The position numbers and the translations under genes were made by a program. The notes beneath the pieces are model-generated. The model saw only the letters and a program-made list of their open reading frames with translations. It did no database searches and was not told the origin of the DNA. Below are positions 54,332-62,642 of a stretch of 64,000 nucleotides of DNA, piece after piece. The DNA comes from Bradyrhizobium sp. (GTDB lineage: Bacteria > Pseudomonadota > Alphaproteobacteria > Rhizobiales > Xanthobacteraceae): positions 1-64,000 of the forward strand of contig NZ_JAUSLT010000087.1 in assembly GCF_030646015.1 (NCBI RefSeq). Direction: 5' to 3'. Numbering within the stretch: position 1 is the first letter of the stretch; each line of letters opens with the position of its first letter.

Positions 54332-55696
54332 ATGAATCTTTTCAGCAAGCTGCGGGAACGCGAGGCATCCGGCCGGCCGCTCCTGATGGGCTTGATCGGC
54401 GCCGGCAAGTTCGGATCGATGTACCTGGCGCAGGTGCCGCGTACGCCGGGCATTCATGTGGTCGGAATCGCCGATCTTTCGCCGGCCAATGCGCGGGCCA
54501 ATCTCGCGCGCGTCGATTGGCCTGCGGAGCGCTATTCCGCATCCTCGCTCGACGAGGCCATGAAGACGAGAACGACACATGTCGGCGACGACTGGCAGGC
54601 GCTGGTGGCGCATCCGGAAATCGAGATCATCATCGAATGCACGGGAAATCCGCCCGCGGCGGTGGAGCACGCGCTGGCGGCGTTCCGCCACGGCAAGCAT
54701 GTCATCAACGTCACGGTGGAAGCGGATGCGTTCTGCGGACCGCTGCTGGCGCACAAGGCCGCGCAGGCCGGCGTGATCTACAGCCTGGCCTATGGCGATC
54801 AGCCGGGGCTCGCCTGCGAACTGGTGGATTGGGCGCGAACCGCCGGCTTTCCGGTGGTCGCCGCCGGCCGCGGCCATAAATGGTTGCCGCAATATCGGGA
54901 GTCGACCCCAGATACGGTCTGGACCCATTGGGGCCTGACCGCCGAACAGGCCAAAGAGGGCGGCCTCAATCCAAAAATGTTCAATGCGTTTCTCGACGGT
55001 TCGAAGCCGGCGATCGAGAGTGCGGCGATCGCCAATGCGACCGGCCTCGAGGCATCAGACGCGGGACTGAGTTTTCCGCCGGGCTCGATCGACGACATCC
55101 CGACCCTGATGCGGCCGAAAAGCGAAGGCGGCATCCTCGACCGCAAGGGGCTGGTCGAGGTGGTTTCCTGCCTGACGTCCGACGGCGTGCAGATCCCTTA
55201 CGACATTCGCAAGGGTGTCTGGGTCTGTATCGAGGCCGACACGGATTACATCCGGCGCTGCTTCAAGGAGTACAGCGTCGTGACCGATCCGAGCGGGCGC
55301 TACATGAGCATGTACCGGCGCTGGCACATGATCGGGCTGGAACTCGGCATCTCCGTCGCCTCGGTGGGACTGCGCAACGAACCGACGGGTGTCGCGACCT
55401 GCTTCAACGCCGACGTGGTGGCCACCGCCAAGCGCGACCTCGCGGCGGGCGAAATGCTCGATGGCGAGGGCGGCTACACCGTGTTCGGCAAGCTCGTGCC
55501 CGCGCGACGCTCGCTCGCGCAGGGCGGTCTTCCGCTGGGGCTTGCTCACCAGCTCAAGCTGGTGCGGCCGGTGGCCAAGGACCAGCTGCTGACCTGGAGC
55601 GACGTCGCCATCGACGAGAATCAGCCGGCGGTCAAGGCGCGGAGGGAAATGGAGGCGATATTTGCGCCCCGGGGCGCGGTCGTCAGCGCGGCATAG
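54332..55696 (+). CDS. SAF-domain NAD(P)-dependent oxidoreductase (COG4091-like, homoserine-dehydrogenase fold)
   Basis: A 454-residue oxidoreductase. The Rossmann motif is GLIGAGKFGSMYLAQVPR (residues 20-37). IIIECTGNPPAAVEHALAAF and GKHVINVTVEADAFCGPLLA are typical of NAD(P)-binding homoserine-dehydrogenase-like proteins. The C-terminal SAF domain (GFP-type) is in ATAKRDLAAGEMLDGEGGYTVFGKLVPARRSLAQGGLPLGLAH, with the antifreeze-like beta-clip fold found in sugar-acid enzymes. Related proteins act on sugar-acid or branched carbon acids, but the substrate here is unknown. Start ATG 54332 follows GGAGA at 9-10 bp. It is the first gene of a cluster with RraA-like, cupin and Bug-type genes. Confidence 0.9.
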   Translation: MNLFSKLREREASGRPLLMGLIGAGKFGSMYLAQVPRTPGIHVVGIADLSPANARANLARVDWPAERYSASSLDEAMKTRTTHVGDDWQALVAHPEIEIIIECTGNPPAAVEHALAAFRHGKHVINVTVEADAFCGPLLAHKAAQAGVIYSLAYGDQPGLACELVDWARTAGFPVVAAGRGHKWLPQYRESTPDTVWTHWGLTAEQAKEGGLNPKMFNAFLDGSKPAIESAAIANATGLEASDAGLSFPPGSIDDIPTLMRPKSEGGILDRKGLVEVVSCLTSDGVQIPYDIRKGVWVCIEADTDYIRRCFKEYSVVTDPSGRYMSMYRRWHMIGLELGISVASVGLRNEPTGVATCFNADVVATAKRDLAAGEMLDGEGGYTVFGKLVPARRSLAQGGLPLGLAHQLKLVRPVAKDQLLTWSDVAIDENQPAVKARREMEAIFAPRGAVVSAA

Positions 55697-55884
55697 GTAC
55701 GATGGGCTGGTACGATGGTTTCCTGAATATCAGCTATTGAAGGATTGGTTCAGGGCGTAACTTGACCTCACCACGGTACAGGCTGCAGATGTCGCGCCGG
55801 AGGCGGAATGCGAGCGCAGACCATGCCGCAGCCGCTCCCGGAGCGCGCGCCGGAATGCGCCGAATTGCCAAAGGAACCAGCTAG

Positions 55885-56523
55885 ATGAGCGTCACCACGG
55901 CCATGACGAGCGTGCCGAAGCCCGCCGCCGATCTGATCGAGGCATTCCGTAGCGCGCCGACCTGCGTGATCAGCGACAATCTGGCCCGGTTGCCGGGCGC
56001 GGTGGGACTGCGCCAGTTCCATCGCAGCGGCCGATTGGTGGGCACCGCCTTCACCGTTCGCACCCGGCCGGGCGACAATCTGGCCATTCACAAGGCGCTC
56101 GAGCTGGTCGGGCCGGGCGACGTCATCGTCGTCGATGGCGGCGGCGACGAGACCCGCGCGCTGGTCGGCGAGATCATGAAGAACATCGCCGAGCACAGGG
56201 GCGCCGCGGGCTATGTGATCGACGGCGCCATCCGCGACGTCGCCGCCTTCGCCGCGTCTGATTTTCCATGCTTTGCCCGCGCCGTGATTCACCGCGGGCC
56301 CTACAAGAGCGGTCCCGGCGAAATCAACGTGCCGGTGTCGATTGGCGGATCGGTGATCTCGCCCGGCGACATCGTGGTGGGCGACGAGGACGGCGTGCTG
56401 TCTTTTCCGGCCGCGATCGCAACCACCTTGCTTGAGGCGGTTCGCGCCCAGATCGCGCGCGAAGAGGAAACCCTCGTTGCGATCCGCGAGGGCCGCTACC
56501 AGGGCTCCTACGCCAAATCCTGA
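55885..56523 (+). CDS. RraA family protein (possible 4-hydroxy-4-methyl-2-oxoglutarate aldolase-like)
   Basis: A 212-residue protein of the RraA/HMG aldolase fold. The block TCVISDNLARLPGAVGLRQF is the N-terminal substrate site, and GDVIVVDGGGDETRALVGEIMKNIAEHRGAAGYVIDGAIRDVAAFAA carries the Arg-Asp pair (RD in GAIRDV) that is used by the HMG/CHA aldolases. The family also includes the RNase E regulator RraA, but the catabolic context favours an aldolase or decarboxylase. It follows the SAF oxidoreductase by 188 bp. AAAGGAACC precedes the ATG at 55885. Confidence 0.9.
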   Translation: MSVTTAMTSVPKPAADLIEAFRSAPTCVISDNLARLPGAVGLRQFHRSGRLVGTAFTVRTRPGDNLAIHKALELVGPGDVIVVDGGGDETRALVGEIMKNIAEHRGAAGYVIDGAIRDVAAFAASDFPCFARAVIHRGPYKSGPGEINVPVSIGGSVISPGDIVVGDEDGVLSFPAAIATTLLEAVRAQIAREEETLVAIREGRYQGSYAKS

Positions 56524-56570
56524 TCGACACGTATCGATATTGAGAGAAACTGACGCCAAAGGAAGCCACG

Positions 56571-56942
56571 ATGAGTCAGAGGGACGAGTTTCACAATCTG
56601 GACAATCCGCATGACGGCCTGTTTCGCGAACTCGCGGCGGGCGTCACTACGCGGATTTTCGCCGGCGAGCATGCGATGCTCTCGGTGGTGACGCTGGAAC
56701 CGCATTCGGAAGGGACCCGGCATCATCATCCTGAAGAGCAATGGGGCGTGTTGCTCGATGGCTCGGCGATCCGGTTTCAGGGCGACGAGCAGATCGAAGT
56801 GAAAAAGGGCGATTTCTGGCGCACCCCGGGCAACGTGCCGCACACCATGCGCGCCGGGCCGGAAGGCGCGCGCGTGCTCGATATTTTCAGTCCGCCGCGG
56901 CCGGAATATAAAAAGCCCGGATCGGGTTTCGGCAATTCATAG
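56571..56942 (+). CDS. Cupin domain-containing protein
   Basis: A 123-residue single-domain cupin, with metal site in GTRHHHPEEQWGVLLDG (three His and Glu) and a second motif PGNVPHTMRAGPEGARVLDIFSPPRPEY. The fold is used by isomerases, dioxygenases and sensors; this one likely binds a metal and a carboxylate. It lies 47 bp after the RraA-like gene with AAAGGAAG upstream, so the two are probably one operon. The reaction is unknown. Confidence 0.9.
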   Translation: MSQRDEFHNLDNPHDGLFRELAAGVTTRIFAGEHAMLSVVTLEPHSEGTRHHHPEEQWGVLLDGSAIRFQGDEQIEVKKGDFWRTPGNVPHTMRAGPEGARVLDIFSPPRPEYKKPGSGFGNS

Positions 56943-56985
56943 ATCTGCGAATTAAAAAAACAGCGCAATCACCGGAGGAATAGCA

Positions 56986-57945
56986 ATGCGGAAGATCACG
57001 AGACGTACCATGCTGGCGGCGTCGGCCGCTTTCGCCGTCACTCCGGCGCTGGCCCAGCCCGCCAAGATACTGACACTGGTGGTGCCGTTTCCGCCGGGAG
57101 GTTCCACCGACGCGCTGGCGCGGCTGCTGCAGGCGCATCTGCAAACCAGGCTCGGCCGCACCGTGCTGGTCGAGAACAAGTCCGGCGCCGCCGGTTCGCT
57201 CGGCGCCGCCCAGGTCGCCAAGAGCGCGCCGGATGGCCTGACGTATCTCGTGACCTTCGACTCGCATGCGGTGATTCCCGCCATTCTCGAAAAGCCGCAG
57301 CTCGACGTCGAGAAGGACCTGGAGCCGGTGTTCCTGGTCGGCACCGCGCCCTATGTGATCGCGGCCAACGCCAGCCGGCCGTTCAAGACCTTCGCCGACG
57401 TCATCGCGGCCTCGAAAGCCAAGCCGGGCTCGATCCAGTACGCCTCGGTCGGCATCGGCACGCTCGGCCATCTCGCCATGACGATGCTCGCCAAGCAGGC
57501 CGGCGTGGAAATCACCCATGTGCCCTACCGCGGCGGCGGTCCGGCCATGAACGACGTGCTCGGCGGACATGTCGATCTGATCGCGGGATCGGCGGCGCTG
57601 GTGACGGCGCAGCTCGGGCCCAACCTTCGTCCGCTGCTGCAGCTGGGGCGTGAGCGGCTGCCGTCACTCAAGGACACCCAGACGGGCATCGAAGCCGGCT
57701 TCCCGGATTCCGAGACGCTGGCCTGGTGGGGCATCTTCGCTCCCACCGGCACGCCTGCCGAGGCCACCGCCAGCATGGCGAAATCGGTCCGCGAGATCCT
57801 GAGCGAGCCCGCGATCGCAGCACAGCTGCGCGATACCCAGCAGATGTCACTGCTGCTGGCCGACGGCAAGGAGTTCGGCTCCTTCTTCGCCAAACAGGTC
57901 AGCCTCTGGGGCAAGGTGGTGCGCGAGAACAACATCAAGGCGTAG
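56986..57945 (+). CDS. Bug/TctC family tripartite tricarboxylate transporter binding protein
   Basis: A 319-residue periplasmic binding protein of the Bug family. The N-terminus MRKITRRTMLAASAAFAVTPALAQP has a twin-arginine-like start. The mature part has VVPFPPGGSTDALARLLQAHLQTRLGRTVLVENKSGAAG, the PFPPGGxxD signature, and GVEITHVPYRGGGPAMNDVLGGHVDLI. Such proteins bind carboxylates, usually for a TctAB membrane pair. No tctA/tctB are adjacent, which is common for Bug orphans. GGAGG before the ATG supports the start. It ends the operon-like cluster starting at 54332. Confidence 0.95.
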   Translation: MRKITRRTMLAASAAFAVTPALAQPAKILTLVVPFPPGGSTDALARLLQAHLQTRLGRTVLVENKSGAAGSLGAAQVAKSAPDGLTYLVTFDSHAVIPAILEKPQLDVEKDLEPVFLVGTAPYVIAANASRPFKTFADVIAASKAKPGSIQYASVGIGTLGHLAMTMLAKQAGVEITHVPYRGGGPAMNDVLGGHVDLIAGSAALVTAQLGPNLRPLLQLGRERLPSLKDTQTGIEAGFPDSETLAWWGIFAPTGTPAEATASMAKSVREILSEPAIAAQLRDTQQMSLLLADGKEFGSFFAKQVSLWGKVVRENNIKA

Positions 57946-58083
57946 GCGCCTCATCGGCCCGGATCGAAGCCATCCGCCACGCTTTCGCTTTGATGCGTTG
58001 TCAGGACGTGAACAGGCAGCCCCCGCGCATCAGGCGCGGGGCCGGCTGTTGGTGGCATCCGGTGATGAGGCGACGCGAACGAA

Positions 58084-58608
58084 ATGAAAGTCCTGTTCGC
58101 TATTGTTCTCTCCCTGCCGTTGAGCCTCGGCAGCCCGGCATCCGCAGAGCCGTCGCCCGCATCGCTGATTTCGGAATTCCGTGCGAAGCAGGGCGAAGGC
58201 AGTGTCGTCATCGATGCGACCCTGAACCGGATCGCATTGGACCAGGCCAGGGCCATGGCCGCCAGGGACAGGCTCGACCACGACGTCCTCGGATCCTTCA
58301 ATTCGAGAATGGCGCCGGCAAAAGCCGGGCGGGCCGCCGAGAATATTGCGTATGGCTATGAAGATTTCAAAAGGACGCTCGACCAGTGGATCAACTCGGC
58401 GGGCCATCGCAAGAATCTGCTGCTCCCGAAAGCCTCCCGCGTCGGCGTCGCCAGCGCCAGGAGCGTCACCTCCAAAACCTATTGGGCGATGGTGATCGCA
58501 GGGGACTATGAGAAGCCGCAGCCGGCGGCCAAGAAAACCGCGTCGAAGACGGAAAGCAGAAAGCCCAGGCAGTCCTGCCGGATGACGGTGCTGGGTATCT
58601 GCTTCTAA
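58084..58608 (+). CDS. CAP (SCP/PR1-like) domain exported protein, copy 1
   Basis: A 174-residue secreted CAP-superfamily protein. Signal peptide MKVLFAIVLSLPLSLGSPASA is followed by SLISEFRAKQGEGSVVID, LDQARAMAARDRLDHDVLGSF and GHRKNLLLPKASRVGVASARS, the CAP sequence blocks (His in DRLDHD and GHRKNLL). The C-terminal tail is basic with two Cys (SCRMTVLGICF). CAP proteins are usually extracellular and of unknown activity. It is followed by a tRNA-Arg 5' half, and a diverged truncated copy exists at 62038-62460. Confidence 0.92.
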   Translation: MKVLFAIVLSLPLSLGSPASAEPSPASLISEFRAKQGEGSVVIDATLNRIALDQARAMAARDRLDHDVLGSFNSRMAPAKAGRAAENIAYGYEDFKRTLDQWINSAGHRKNLLLPKASRVGVASARSVTSKTYWAMVIAGDYEKPQPAAKKTASKTESRKPRQSCRMTVLGICF

Positions 58609-58791
58609 GGCGCGGTCCTGCGCCACGCCGGAACTGGGCGTCGGGCAGGCTCTCGTCCGAAAACGCCATGGCAACGGTCTCCGGAGGGCTGGCGATCACC
58701 CGTCCGCTTTGGTATGAAACAGCCAAGCCCCCACGCATCGCGCGGGGCTTCGGTCCCGTAGCTCAGCCGGATAGAGCGACGGTTTCCTAAA
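58189..58791. repeat. Long direct repeat, left copy
   Basis: The segment from inside the CAP gene to the tRNA anticodon loop is repeated at 62038-62642 at about 90% identity by eye. It is the left boundary of the foreign insert. The intergenic hairpin (about 58727-58749) is also shared. Confidence 0.9.
58752..58791 (+). pseudogene. tRNA-Arg(CCT) remnant, 5' half
   Basis: Identical to the first 40 bases of the tRNA at 62603 (ggtcccgtagctcagccgga then tagagcgacggtttcctaaa). Homology stops at 58792, right after the anticodon loop (ttcctaa). It lacks the 3' half and cannot be functional as a tRNA. Confidence 0.95.
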
Positions 58792-59074
58792 ATAATGCCC
58801 CATCATAAGTCATTGAGTTGATAGGGTTCACGAGATACACCCAGCCGCAGGTGAACACCGTCAAAGTGAAAAGAAAAGCGAGAGTGATGCCCCACTTGTC
58901 AGTGATGGCTTCGAACTTCTGGAAGACAGCGTTCATCACACCGCCCGGCGAAGGATGTGTGATGTGTCCGTGATGCGCCGGCTCATGATTGATGACCGGC
59001 GGCTGCGCCTTCGGTCGATCAATCTCAATAGCCTTAGGGATATGCTCGATAACGTCAGCAGGAGGCGTAGACAT
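58787..59074 (-). CDS. Small single-pass membrane protein of the insert
   Basis: A 95-residue protein: hydrophilic N-terminus (MSTPPADVIEHIPKAIEIDR), Pro/His-rich region, then FEAITDKWGITLAFLFTLTV and FTCGWVYLVNPINSM as a membrane segment. Its stop codon (TAG at 58789-58787) lies in the tRNA remnant, so the reading frame uses the attachment core. Phage and ICE genes at such ends are often small membrane proteins; its function is unknown. A large hairpin lies upstream at 59113-59156. Confidence 0.6.
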   Translation of the reverse strand: MSTPPADVIEHIPKAIEIDRPKAQPPVINHEPAHHGHITHPSPGGVMNAVFQKFEAITDKWGITLAFLFTLTVFTCGWVYLVNPINSMTYDGALF

Positions 59075-59580
59075 TTTAGGTCCTCGTTTCCGTGCGGGGA
59101 CCGTCTCTTCGCCGTTTCTTTAATGAGTAGCCCTGCGTGGGCGACTTAAAGAAACGAAAGAACGGTACACCGCGTTTCGGTGCATGCTTTCCCCGCCATC
59201 AACCAAAAGGAGGCGGGAGCCTTCCGTCCGTCGTTGCTTTAAGTCGCGTCATCCCTTGGAGGGGACTTCGTCGGTTCGCCTCCGACTGCCAGTCATTTGG
59301 AACAGATGGGTAGTTCCCCACCTGGCGGCTGTCCGGCCTCTTGTCCGGATACCTACCGACTGACACACGACCACAGGCACGTGCGAAACTAGCTCCAAGG
59401 TAGAGCCCGAGTCGGGGGTTAGTCAACAGTTGCGCCTACGCGTTATCGCATTGGTGCTATAATATTTTCGTGTTCAACGCAAAAACATGAGCAATATCTA
59501 TACGTTCGTCGCAAAACAGCGGGACGGCTGCTGCTCAAATAAGGTCACAATTACCGAGGGATACGGCTTTCCCAGTACGA
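59075..59580. other. Insert region with inverted repeats, no convincing gene
   Basis: 506 bp of foreign-looking, AT-richer DNA. It has a perfect 11-bp inverted repeat cgtttctttaa (59113-59123) / ttaaagaaacg (59146-59156) around a second small hairpin. The related inverted core gcgacttaaag (59141-59151) / ctttaagtcgc (59237-59247) lies beside it. TATAAT at 59458-59463 is a possible -10 for a short open frame from 59487, but I cannot support it as a gene. Confidence 0.55.
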
Positions 59581-59893
59581 AACCTTCCGGACCATTTTTA
59601 CGATAACGACCGATTCCCATCCGGAAATACCGACAGCCTCGATCGCGAGAAGCCTTTCTTCAACATCGTGTCGTTGCGCAAGAACGTGGCCATACGTGCC
59701 ACGGACCTCGACACTAAGGATGAAAAGATCGAGAGCGAGCGGATCACCAAGACCAGCTACGCCGAAACCTTCCTGCTCAATCTCGAGAGCCGCAATTGGA
59801 TGAAGCTGGCGGGCTTCGCCCAATTCCTCAATCGTATGGGACAGACCCGCGCCAAGTACGGCGGCGTCCTGGTCAAGAAGACTGAGGCGGACG
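59581..59893 (+). pseudogene. Phage-like protein fragment (portal-like)
   Basis: An open frame without a start encodes a coherent segment that contains FYDNDRFPSGNTDSLDREKP and RMGQTRAKYGGVLVKKTEAD. I recall similar blocks in some phage portal proteins, a low-confidence match. After a run of five G (59893-59897) the frame breaks: one fewer G would continue ELGIHVV, which fits the expected protein better. It looks like a broken piece of a larger phage gene. Confidence 0.5.
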
Positions 59894-59975
59894 GGGGAGC
59901 TCGGCATCCATGTCGTCGCGAAGCTCACCTGCACCGGTTCAGCCGATCGCATCTCAACAGGCTCAAGATGCATAG

Positions 59976-60391
59976 CTACTTTTTGGCTGGGGCTTGGCTC
60001 CAAACAGTTTCGTCTTCCTCGCTGGGCGAGAACCCGAGTTTCGCGGCCAAGGCTTTGCCGCCGCGAGTAACAGGTTGAAGCTTTAGGTCAGGAAACTTGG
60101 CGCACAATGCCTCCAGCATGTTTGCACCGAATCCTTTGCGTTCCATACCATCGCGCGTTGCTATCGTGACAATTTCGCCCTTCTCTGGCTCGTAGTGCGC
60201 AAACGTAAGCGGTCCCTTTTCATCGCGTATGATCCAAATCTTTCCGGCCTCGCAATGCTCCTTAACCCAGCGGAGGAGCATTTCACTCTCGCCCCCTCGT
60301 AGGTTTTCATTCCGGTTTTGCTGAACACCTTGTTGTACAGCTCAGCTACTTGCTCTGCATCGTCAGCGGTCGCCTGCTCGACCTCCCCCAT
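59976..60391 (-). pseudogene. GNAT family N-acetyltransferase, frameshifted
   Basis: Two frames together give a GNAT. The N-terminal part (MGEVEQATADDAEQVAELYN, then KVFSKTGMKTYEG) ends near 60297, and the second part continues ESEMLLRWVKEHCEAGKIWI to VTIATRDGMERKGFGANMLE, with the acetyl-CoA-binding site near the latter. The shift is in a run of five C on the + strand (60292-60296). If repaired, the protein would be about 138 residues. Confidence 0.75.
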
Positions 60392-60453
60392 ACTCGTCCC
60401 CTTATCCCCATGACAGCAGAAGATTGCAACAGCGTCGCGTTACACTCAAGGCA

Positions 60454-60534
60454 TGACCCCCGACAAACGTGCGCTCGTAACGGCTTTCCTCGCAAACCCT
60501 CTGTTGGTCGAGGCCGTGCCAGCCGTGCGGTAAG
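60454..60534 (+). other. Possible tiny ORF or small transcript before a terminator
   Basis: A 26-codon frame starting ATG 60454 (MTPDKRALVTAFLANPLLVE) ends at 60534, 79 bp before a strong terminator on the same strand. Either this tiny ORF or a small RNA could end there. There is no protein family evidence; the remaining sequence to 60645 has no other support. Confidence 0.3.
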
Positions 60535-60613
60535 ACGTTTCGCTTGGACCTTGGATGCAATCTGCATCTGGCTTCGATGATCGCCTTGCTCACGCGGTTG
60601 TTCTAATCGGATC

Positions 60614-60641
60614 GGCCACCACAGCAATGTGGTGGCCTTTT
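60614..60641 (+). terminator. Rho-independent terminator in the insert
   Basis: Perfect 10-bp stem ggccaccaca / tgtggtggcc with loop gcaa, then tttt (cgtttt). It ends transcription from the left. Confidence 0.85.
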
Positions 60642-60645
60642 CGTT

Positions 60646-61056
60646 TTAGAAGGTGCGGTCTTCCACGCGCTTCATTGCCGGACTGTTCGGGTTCTTAATC
60701 TTCAGCCAGCGCTGCGACCTCCCGCTCTCATAAGCGAGATCCTTGCTTCGCGACAATCCACTTCATGGCCGAGCTTGCAGACGTGCTCGAAGATGGCGGT
60801 GCCGTCACCTTCGATGTGGGCGTTGAACTCTATTCCGCCCTTCGCCTTCGCCAGCAGCTTCTGCAACTTGGACTTCCGATCGATCAGCGGCTCCCGGCGC
60901 AGTTCGGCACCATTCAGCTCCAGCAGGTCGAATGCCATGAGCGGTACGGCTTTGTCGTGCTTCCGTGAGTGCAGCAGGTCGAAGCTGGGCATGCCGGCGT
61001 CGTCGTACACGAGGCCTTCGCCGTCGATCAGCGCTGAGTGAGCCTTTAGCTGGCAT
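60646..61056 (-). pseudogene. ATP-dependent DNA ligase remnant (LigD/ligase-B-like)
   Basis: The - strand contains blocks of an ATP-dependent DNA ligase: SALIDGEGLVYDDAGMPSFD, LMAFDLLELNG (motif IIIa region), then LLAKAKGGIEFNAH and IFEHVCKLGHE. After a frameshift near 60755 it continues LSRSKDLAYESGRSQRWLKI and KNPNSPAMKR to the stop at 60646, the expected C-terminus of this type. The adenylation lysine motif is missing at the 5' side, so it is truncated and frameshifted. Confidence 0.8.
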
Positions 61057-61328
61057 ACGGCTTCACTCCTCTGAGCCGGCACTAAGCTACAATAGGTTAA
61101 TATCCAACAGAAACCTACGACAGCTCCGACACATATAGCGCGAGAGAATGGCAACGGCGGGCGACCAAAAAAGGGAGTGCCGCTCGCCCTTAAGCCTCTT
61201 TCCGATGCTTGAACGGTGTTTGCGCTATTGGCGGGCTCAATGAAAAACTCGCTTTAAGGCGAAGGTCTTTCTCTTTTGTCTCGCTCCATTCAGTAGTATT
61301 GTCGCTCAACTCCGAGGAGAAAATACCC

Positions 61329-61832
61329 ATGAGTGATGCGTCTGTTCCTCCCGGAACAATGTCTATCCTGCGCGAGGTCTTGGACGCTTGGGTGAACCGC
61401 AATGAGCGCAAAGCTGCCAAGGGAGCCGGCAGTCTAACGTTTTGGCGGGATGGGATGTTGAGCCAACTGGACATAATCGCAAAGGATGGACCGTCTCCCG
61501 CTGTGGTGAAGGAGCTAAAGCAAAATTTCGAAAGTTCCAAGGACAGGGTTGATGACGCGATACAGGAGCTTCGGCAAGTTCGCTCGAAGATTGGCCCGAC
61601 CAAGATCGGCGAACAATTGGATGCGATATTGCACCATCATATATACGGAAAATCCGGTATCAGAGACGATATTGAGCGGTTGATTCACCGTTGTGAATGG
61701 ACTGATACCCCAGATCACTTACTCGAACTCCATAAGCAGACAGTCAGAGAGGACGCGCAGTTCATCGGGCGCCAAATCGAATCGTTCAATGGCGAGGTTC
61801 GTAGACTTCAGAGGTTAGTTCGCCCAAGTTAG
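61329..61832 (+). CDS. Hypothetical protein of the insert
   Basis: A 167-residue predicted soluble, helical and charged protein, starting MSDASVPPGTMSILREVLDA, with a good ribosome-binding site (GAGGAG about 12 bp upstream of ATG 61329). Segments such as LKQNFESSKDRVDDAIQELR and EQLDAILHHHIYGKSGIRDD suggest coiled-coil helices. I do not recognise a family. Base composition is more AT-rich than its neighbours, and it lies among broken genes of an insert. It is the only intact sizeable frame there. A weak hairpin aaggcctc/gaggcctt (61833-61857) follows without a T-run. Confidence 0.75.
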   Translation: MSDASVPPGTMSILREVLDAWVNRNERKAAKGAGSLTFWRDGMLSQLDIIAKDGPSPAVVKELKQNFESSKDRVDDAIQELRQVRSKIGPTKIGEQLDAILHHHIYGKSGIRDDIERLIHRCEWTDTPDHLLELHKQTVREDAQFIGRQIESFNGEVRRLQRLVRPS

Positions 61833-62037
61833 AAGGCCTCACGGAAAGGGAGGCCTTCGGTAGAGCGAGTATAACCCGCCTTTGAAGCGCCTGTGGACGA
61901 AGGCGTGAAACGCTCCCGCGACCGTTGCGGACCGCCCATAGGGTCGTGCCCTTCACGTAGACGTAGGTTGTTGCGGCTGCCGAAAACGGTGGGTCCCAAA
62001 TGTTCTCTTCACCCACTCGACGAGCAACGAGACGACC

Positions 62038-62460
62038 CAGGGTGAGGGCAGCGTCGCCATCGATGCGACCCTGAACCGGATCGCGCTGGATCAGGCCAAG
62101 GCGATGGCCGCCAAGGACAAGCTCGATCACGACGTCCTCGGCCCGTTCAATTCGCGCATGGCGCCGGCCAAAGCCGGGCGTGCCGCCGAGAACATCGCCT
62201 ATGGCTACGAGGATTTCAAAAGGACGCTCGACCAGTGGATCAACTCGTCGGGCCACCGCAAGAATCTGCTGCTGACCAAAGCCTCCAAGGTCGGCGTCGC
62301 CAGCGCCAGGAGCGCCACCAACCGCACCTACTGGGCCATGGTGATCGCCGGGGACTATGAGAAGCCGCGGCCGGCGGAGGGGAAGAAGAGCGGGTCGAAA
62401 GCCGAAAGCAGAAAGCCCAGGCAGTCGTGCCGGATGACCTTGCTCGGTATTTGCTTCTGA
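62038..62460 (+). pseudogene. CAP domain gene, copy 2 (5'-truncated)
   Basis: Matches the CAP gene at 58084 from about residue 36 on (QGEGSVAIDATLNRIALDQA versus QGEGSVVIDATLNRIALDQA) to the C-terminus SCRMTLLGICF. Homology starts at 62038; the signal peptide and N-terminus are missing. The first ATG in frame (62104) would make a 118-residue protein without export signal. Probably a non-functional fragment. Confidence 0.88.
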
Positions 62461-62642
62461 AGCACGGTCCTCGCCACCCCTGAACTGGGCGTCGGGCAGG
62501 CTCTCGTCCGAAAACGCCATGGCAACGGTCTCCGGAGGGCTGGCGATCACCCGTCCGCTTTGGTATGAAACAGCCAAGCCCCCGCGCATCGCGCGGGGCT
62601 TCGGTCCCGTAGCTCAGCCGGATAGAGCGACGGTTTCCTAAA
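62038..62642. repeat. Long direct repeat, right copy
   Basis: Right member of the pair with 58189-58791; contains the truncated CAP copy, the hairpin at 62576-62601 (aagcccc...ggggctt) and the 5' half of the complete tRNA. It differs from the left copy at scattered positions and by small indels. Confidence 0.9.

Noticed and set aside
59551..60003. A 150-codon - strand frame in the insert
   Set aside because: Opposite to the portal-like fragment, which has a coherent protein sequence; no family features in the - frame.
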